Notes under the pieces: generated by a model
Told to the model about the DNA's origin: nothing
Database searches by the model: none
What the model saw: only the letters and a program-made list of their open reading frames with translations
Made by a program: the position numbers and the translations under genes
Part shown: piece after piece, positions 5,561 to 9,686 of the stretch
Numbering within the stretch: position 1 is the first letter of the stretch
How the letters are laid out: each line of letters starts with the position of its first letter
From: Candidatus Gastranaerophilales bacterium
GTDB taxonomy: Bacteria; Cyanobacteriota; Vampirovibrionia; Gastranaerophilales; Gastranaerophilaceae
Direction of reading: 5' to 3'
Length of the DNA stretch: 9,686 nt
Assembly: GCA_944326495.1 (NCBI GenBank)
Contig: CALVEE010000198.1
Location: forward strand, 1-9,686

Positions 5561-7527
5561 AAAGGGTAATATTTATTCTTTTATCAATTTTGTTTTTTCT
5601 CTTTGCTTTTATGCAGGCTAAACCTGTAGAGACAGAGCTTAATAAAGCATTTATCGACCCGGGCTCGGTTCTTGTGAAACTTGCAGGTCTATCTTCCAGA
5701 TATTTGAATGTTATTCTGGTATCGGATAGTGAGGAAGGTCTTGAAGAATTAAAAGAATTGCTTCCGCAGACTGCTGAAATAGATGTGAAAGAGGTGACGG
5801 ATGTTTACAGGGATTATCCGGAAAACTTTCTAAGCGAACATAGCCGAAAACTAATTGAGAATAGGGATTATAAATCGCTTGAAGAAGAAAGTCTTGCACG
5901 CGTATATAATCCTTTAGGAATTTATATTGCGCCTCCGAATTCAGATCCGTACCTTCTGGCAACTGATTATGCGCTCAAAAATTCAAAGAATGAAGATTTA
6001 AAAAAGATTGACGGACAATTTTACCTTTTAATGAGGTATAAGATTAAATCTCTTGATGATGTTTCAAAATTTCTTGAGGCGCAAAAATCTGCTGAGAACG
6101 GAAAAGTTTATCTTGCAGGAGTGCCGGTACATTCATATATCACAAGCCAAAAGTCCGCGTTTGAGATTAATATTATTTGTATAGTATCAACGCTTGCTCT
6201 TATATTTCTCTGCAGATATTACTTTAAATCAATAAAAATAATAATTCCGATAGGATTAAGTATTTTATACGGATTTTTGCTTGGATATTCGGTTTCCGCA
6301 ATGTTTTTTGATAAACTTCATATTCTTACGTTTGTATTTTCGACTTCTCTTATTGGAATAAGTCTTGATTATTCTCTGCATTATTACCTGACAGGCAGGG
6401 AAGAGGGGTTTAAGAAAAACCTTACAGCATCAATGCTCACAACAGTATTAGCATTTATGACGCTTATATTTTCTAATATGGAAATTCTAAAACAAATTGC
6501 CATATTTACTTCATTTGGACTTTTAGGTGTTTACCTTTTTGTTCTTATAGTTTTTCCTAAAGAGTACGCATTCACCGGCGGAAGGTTTCCGAAAATCAGC
6601 TTAGATAAATATAAACCGCTATTTTTAGCTATGGTTATATTTGTTATTATACTTGGAGGTTTCAGGTTAAAGTTCAACGATGATATAAAAAATCTTTACA
6701 GGCCGCCAAAGGATTTAATAGCTTCCGAGAAATTATATAAAGATGTTTTTAGCCACAAGGATACGGAATTTATAATAATCAAGGGTAAAAATATTGATGA
6801 TATTTTGGAGCAGGAAGAAAAAAGCGGGATTTCGGACGGGGTTTCACTTTCTGATTTCATACAGTCAAAATCCAAACAGAAAGAAAATCAGGAGCTTGTA
6901 AAGAGACTTTATAATGAAAATCTTGATAAATACGGGGGATTTTTAGGAAAGGAGAATATTAAAAAGATTAAAGAAAAAAAATTGAAGCTTTATGATGTGG
7001 AAAAGTTCCCGTTAAATAAAGAATTTATGCTTGATAAAAATACTTCTTATATGATAGTAAACGGACATTATAAAAACTCAATAAGCCCGTCTGATGAAAT
7101 GAGCAGACATTTGAGGGATTTAAGAAAAGAGTGCATACTTCTTGCACCTTGTGTTTACGGAGTATTATTAATTTTGTTATCTGTATTTTTCGGATTTAAA
7201 AACGCCGTAAGGATTATTATTTCGCCTTTTCTGGGTGTAATTTTTTCAATCGGATTAATCTCTCTTTCAGGCGGAGAAATTAATTTATTTAATATTCTTG
7301 CTCTGTTTCTGATTACAGGATTTAGTCTGGATTATTCTATTTTCCGGCTGAACAGCTCTGCTAAATCTAAAGATGCTGTTTTTATGTCGGCTCTCTCTAC
7401 CGCGTTCTCATTTCTTTTGCTTTCTTTTACCGGCTTTAAGCTTATAAGTTCGCTTGCACTGACACTGTTTTTGGGAATTACTGTTTCATATCTGCTTAGC
7501 TTGTTTATGATAAAATCAAAATCATGA
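5557..7527 (+). CDS. MMPL/RND-family exporter (COG4258-like)
   Basis: A 656-residue inner-membrane transporter with the RND two-half layout. One helix lies at 4-20, a periplasmic domain at about 21-200 and a helix bundle at about 203-333. A seventh helix (353-369), a second periplasmic domain (about 370-525) and helices at 527-546, 551-571, 575-596, 608-624 and 627-648 complete twelve. The two repeats carry matching charged motifs, GISLDYSLHYY (D271) and GFSLDYSIFRL (D592), where RND pumps relay protons. It probably exports or transfers a lipid-linked product; exporters of this group occur in aryl-polyene-type clusters with the same kinds of neighbours as here. The TTG start (overlapping the hom stop as TTGA, with only a weak AGGG upstream) is needed to include the first helix. 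Translation therefore likely depends on hom. Confidence 0.85.
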   Translation: MKRVIFILLSILFFLFAFMQAKPVETELNKAFIDPGSVLVKLAGLSSRYLNVILVSDSEEGLEELKELLPQTAEIDVKEVTDVYRDYPENFLSEHSRKLIENRDYKSLEEESLARVYNPLGIYIAPPNSDPYLLATDYALKNSKNEDLKKIDGQFYLLMRYKIKSLDDVSKFLEAQKSAENGKVYLAGVPVHSYITSQKSAFEINIICIVSTLALIFLCRYYFKSIKIIIPIGLSILYGFLLGYSVSAMFFDKLHILTFVFSTSLIGISLDYSLHYYLTGREEGFKKNLTASMLTTVLAFMTLIFSNMEILKQIAIFTSFGLLGVYLFVLIVFPKEYAFTGGRFPKISLDKYKPLFLAMVIFVIILGGFRLKFNDDIKNLYRPPKDLIASEKLYKDVFSHKDTEFIIIKGKNIDDILEQEEKSGISDGVSLSDFIQSKSKQKENQELVKRLYNENLDKYGGFLGKENIKKIKEKKLKLYDVEKFPLNKEFMLDKNTSYMIVNGHYKNSISPSDEMSRHLRDLRKECILLAPCVYGVLLILLSVFFGFKNAVRIIISPFLGVIFSIGLISLSGGEINLFNILALFLITGFSLDYSIFRLNSSAKSKDAVFMSALSTAFSFLLLSFTGFKLISSLALTLFLGITVSYLLSLFMIKSKS

Positions 7528-8573
7528 ATAAAAGGGCAATACATAAACAGGAGTTGGTAAATTCGCTTTCCGAAGCTCAAAAAATAGCTTTTGCTCCGCT
7601 TACTTTTCAGGCAGTGAACGCTTTGTTAGAATTAGGTATTCTAAAAGAAATTGATAGAGAACCTGCTTCGACAGAAAATATAACGGAAAAACTTGAACTT
7701 TCTAAATATACTGTAAAGACTTTGCTGGAAGTTGGCGAAGCTGCAGGAATTTTCAGAAAAGTTGAGAATAAATTTTCAATAACCAGACTCGGCGAAGCTT
7801 TTTTGTATGATGAGATGACGCGGGTTAATTTTAATTTTGTGAAAGATGTCTGCTATCTCGGAGCAGACAAACTAACACAATCTTTCAGAAACCAAAAACC
7901 GGAAGGGCTCAAGGAAATTTATCCTGATGCGGAGACAATTTACACGCATATTTCAAAGCTTCCTGAAAGAATGAAAAAAAGCTGGTATGAGTTTGACCAT
8001 TATTATTCGGATAACTCATTTGATTTAGTGTATGAGATTTTAAAACCGTGCGGAAAGATTTTTGATATCGGAGCAAATACCGGAAAATTTGAGCGGGTCT
8101 GCCTTAAAAATAACCCGAATCAGGATATAACTATGATTGATTTGAAGGAGAATATTGATTATATAAAGGATAATCCTGAACTTAGGGGCTGTAAATTTTA
8201 TGCCGCTAATATTTTGAATTCTGATGAGACTCTGCCTCAAATGTCCGGAGCTGTTTTGATGAGCCAGTTCTTAGACTGTTTTTCAGAAGAACAAATCATA
8301 TTTATTCTAAAAAAGATTGCAAAATCAAGTGATAATAATATAAAAATATTTATTCTTGAACCGTTTATTGATATGCAGAAGTTTGAGGGAGCAAAATATT
8401 CTCTTATTTATACATCGCTTTATTTTACCCGCATGGCAAACGGATGCAGTAAAATGTATTCTAAAAAAGATATGGAAAAGATGATAGAATGCGCAGGCTG
8501 GAAGGTAAATGCTGCTTACGATAAGCTGGGAGCACATGATTATACCCTGCTGGAGTGCGTAAAAAATGGCTGA
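7524..8573 (+). CDS. SAM-dependent methyltransferase, O-methyltransferase type
   Basis: A 349-residue cytosolic methyltransferase. The N-terminal part (about 15-100) resembles the winged-helix dimerisation domain of small-molecule O-methyltransferases (FQAVNALLELGILKEI; LELSKYTVKTLLEVGEAAGI; KFSITRLGEAFL). The class I SAM domain follows, with motif I IFDIGANTGKFE (179-190), the acidic residue of the second strand in TMIDL (D206), and ILEPFID (277-283) near the later strand. In aryl-polyene-type pathways such an enzyme methylates the aromatic head group; that substrate is inferred here only from the exporter and acyltransferase on either side. Start: ATGA overlap with the exporter stop and no clear ribosome site, so translational coupling is likely. 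It overlaps the next gene by eight bases. Confidence 0.85.
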   Translation: MNKRAIHKQELVNSLSEAQKIAFAPLTFQAVNALLELGILKEIDREPASTENITEKLELSKYTVKTLLEVGEAAGIFRKVENKFSITRLGEAFLYDEMTRVNFNFVKDVCYLGADKLTQSFRNQKPEGLKEIYPDAETIYTHISKLPERMKKSWYEFDHYYSDNSFDLVYEILKPCGKIFDIGANTGKFERVCLKNNPNQDITMIDLKENIDYIKDNPELRGCKFYAANILNSDETLPQMSGAVLMSQFLDCFSEEQIIFILKKIAKSSDNNIKIFILEPFIDMQKFEGAKYSLIYTSLYFTRMANGCSKMYSKKDMEKMIECAGWKVNAAYDKLGAHDYTLLECVKNG

Positions 8574-9426
8574 AAAATGGTTTCAGCTCTCAGAGCGCGG
8601 AGCAGGCGAAAAAAGGCTTTTATTAAGTTATTGGGCGTATAAAATTTTAGGCGCGGGTGCATTGAGATTTATTGCCTTTTTTGTCTCACTTTCTGTTTTT
8701 TTTTCAGCCAAAGAGAGGCGGGAAGCGTCTTTTAAATTTTATAAACTTATTAAAAAGCCACCCTTTATTAGCGCACTCCGCCAGTTTTTAAATTATGGAG
8801 ATGCGCTGGTTGATAAATTTATATCATTCGCAGGTGATTTTGATAATAATAAGTTCATTATTGACAATATTGAAATATATAACGGCGCATTTTTTATTAC
8901 GACTCATATAGGCAACGTTGAAATTTTAAGGAGTTTGATAAGTAAATTTAAGGATAAAAGGATAAATATTTTTCTGCAAGCAAATGCGTGTAAAATATTT
9001 AATAATTTTCTCCGGCGCTTTGAAATGAAAGTAAATGCCGACGTTTTTCCGGTTGAGGATATTAATCTTGAGACATCTGTTTTAATATCAGAGAGGTTAA
9101 AGGCTGGAGAATTAGTGTTTATGGCAGGCGATAGGGTTTCTGCACAGAATGATAATACTGTGTATGAGGCGGATTTTTTCTCCGAAAAAATCCGCCTCCC
9201 TCTGGGAACTTTAAAATTTGCTTTGATGATGGAGGTGCCTGTTTATTTTATTGTCTGTGCAAAAGAGGGGGCAAAATACAGAGTATCGGCTAAGAAGTTT
9301 GAAAACTATAAACAAACCAGAAAAGAAACTCTTGAAGAATTAAAAAAAGAATATGCACAATTTTTAGAAGAGTACACATTAAAATATCCTTACCAGTTTT
9401 ATCATTTTTATGATATTACAAGCTGA
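8566..9426 (+). CDS. LpxL-like (lysophospholipid/lipid A type) acyltransferase
   Basis: A 286-residue inner-membrane acyltransferase. After an N-terminal WFQLSERG segment comes a hydrophobic anchor (about 25-46), then the catalytic HxxxxE motif in TTHIGNVEILR (H114, E119). A GDR motif (188-190) and FFSEKIRLPLGTLKFAL (204-220), the equivalent of the family's FFGxxxxxPxGxxxLA block, follow. The C-terminal YPYQFYHFYDI (274-284) recalls the PYQWFNFYDFW end of acyltransferases found in aryl-polyene clusters. It probably transfers an acyl chain onto a lipid acceptor at the inner membrane. GGAG at 8552-8555 precedes the start by ten bases, inside the methyltransferase gene. The gene contains a remarkable perfect inverted repeat at 9166-9198. 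No clear terminator follows it. Confidence 0.87.
   Translation: MAEKWFQLSERGAGEKRLLLSYWAYKILGAGALRFIAFFVSLSVFFSAKERREASFKFYKLIKKPPFISALRQFLNYGDALVDKFISFAGDFDNNKFIIDNIEIYNGAFFITTHIGNVEILRSLISKFKDKRINIFLQANACKIFNNFLRRFEMKVNADVFPVEDINLETSVLISERLKAGELVFMAGDRVSAQNDNTVYEADFFSEKIRLPLGTLKFALMMEVPVYFIVCAKEGAKYRVSAKKFENYKQTRKETLEELKKEYAQFLEEYTLKYPYQFYHFYDITS
9166..9198. repeat. Perfect 15-bp inverted repeat within the acyltransferase gene
   Basis: GAGGCGGATTTTTTC (9166-9180) is exactly reverse-complementary to GAAAAAATCCGCCTC (9184-9198), with a TCC loop. The mRNA would form a 15-bp uninterrupted stem with a GC-rich base and an A-U upper half. It encodes part of the conserved block around ADFFSEKIRLPLG. 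It is not followed by a T-run, so it is not a standard terminator on either strand. Confidence 0.9.
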
Positions 9427-9633
9427 CATTGAAATATGGGTTTTTATCTGCCAGAGCTGATGATATTATTTAATTTATAGGGCTTGCTCCACAATTCTCA
9501 ATAAAGCATCCTGAAATTTTCCAAAAAAATTCATCTTTACATTTCTTAATATTATGTAGCAAAAAAGGCAATTTTTTAAAACATAAATACTTTATATATA
9601 TGTAAGAGATATTTAATAGAGAGAGTGAATAAA

Positions 9634-9686
9634 ATGTTACAAACATACGATGCAATCGAAAGAAATAAAAAACCGGCAGGCAGCTT
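9634..9686 (+). CDS. Start of a gene of unknown function, cut by the window end
   Basis: An ATG at 9634 opens a frame that stays open to the edge, encoding MLQTYDAIERNKKPAGS and continuing. The only ribosome-site signal is a weak purine run, AGAGAGAGTG, at about 9617-9626. Seventeen codons are too few to recognise a family. The preceding gap (9427-9633) is AT-rich and shows no convincing terminator or promoter; TATATA near 9593-9598 is the only -10-like word and lacks a -35 partner. Whether this gene belongs to the upstream operon cannot be seen. Confidence 0.45.
   Translation, partial: MLQTYDAIERNKKPAGS

Noticed and set aside
8585..8595. Palindrome GCTCTCAGAGC at the start of the acyltransferase gene
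   Set aside because: Only five base pairs around one base; this is expected by chance in a window of this size.
9420..9470. Terminator after the acyltransferase gene
   Set aside because: Short repeated words (AGCTGA, TGATATTA) occur as direct, not inverted, repeats; no GC-rich stem followed by a T-run is present.
9470..9655. Minus-strand open frame of 61 codons
   Set aside because: It starts inside the partial gene at 9634, lacks a ribosome site and is mostly low-complexity AT-derived residues. The ISGCFIENCGA part looked briefly like a coding remnant, but I could not tie it to a family.

Overview
The window is AT-rich DNA, with only the tRNA genes and one short upstream block clearly richer in G+C. 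It comes from a flagellated bacterium that very probably has two membranes: there is a rod-gene set, an RND/MMPL-type exporter and an LpxL-like acyltransferase. Overall style (low GC, strong AGGAGG-type ribosome sites, some TTG starts, compact overlapping genes) would fit a gut-type Melainabacteria/Gastranaerophilales (non-photosynthetic cyanobacterial relative). That placement is an impression from gene content, not a demonstrated assignment.

Region 1 (1-308) holds no convincing gene. It has a very AT-rich part with three TGTC...GACA dyads (27-131), a GC-richer block able to fold strongly (about 130-268), and a minus-strand terminator (277-304). Region 2 (309-666) is a minus-strand tRNA operon, tRNA-Thr(UGU), tRNA-Thr(GGU), tRNA-Tyr(GUA), with a near-consensus promoter at 638-666. 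Region 3 (675-3034) is a plus-strand flagellar rod operon: two FlgF/FlgG-family proteins, then FlgB and FlgC. It has a sigma70-type promoter and a possible sigma28-type promoter upstream. fliE does not follow flgC; instead a convergent 89-codon gene of unknown function (3031-3300, minus) ends inside the flgC stop codon.

Region 4 (3331-9426) starts from a pair of overlapping divergent promoters and runs rightwards. First is a prephenate-dehydratase/ACT protein whose active-site motifs look degraded, then homoserine dehydrogenase. After that come three tightly overlapping genes: an MMPL-family exporter, an O-methyltransferase-like SAM enzyme and a LpxL-like acyltransferase. The exporter + methyltransferase + acyltransferase trio resembles the lipid-handling part of aryl-polyene/flexirubin-type clusters. 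Overlaps of 4, 4 and 8 bases from hom onward suggest translational coupling of an amino-acid gene to a lipid-modification/export cassette. A gene of unknown function begins at 9634 and runs off the right edge; the 207-base gap before it shows no clear terminator.

The items I find most worth a second look are a perfect 15-bp inverted repeat inside the acyltransferase gene, the prephenate-dehydratase homologue lacking expected catalytic residues, and the structured, dyad-rich region downstream of the tRNA operon.
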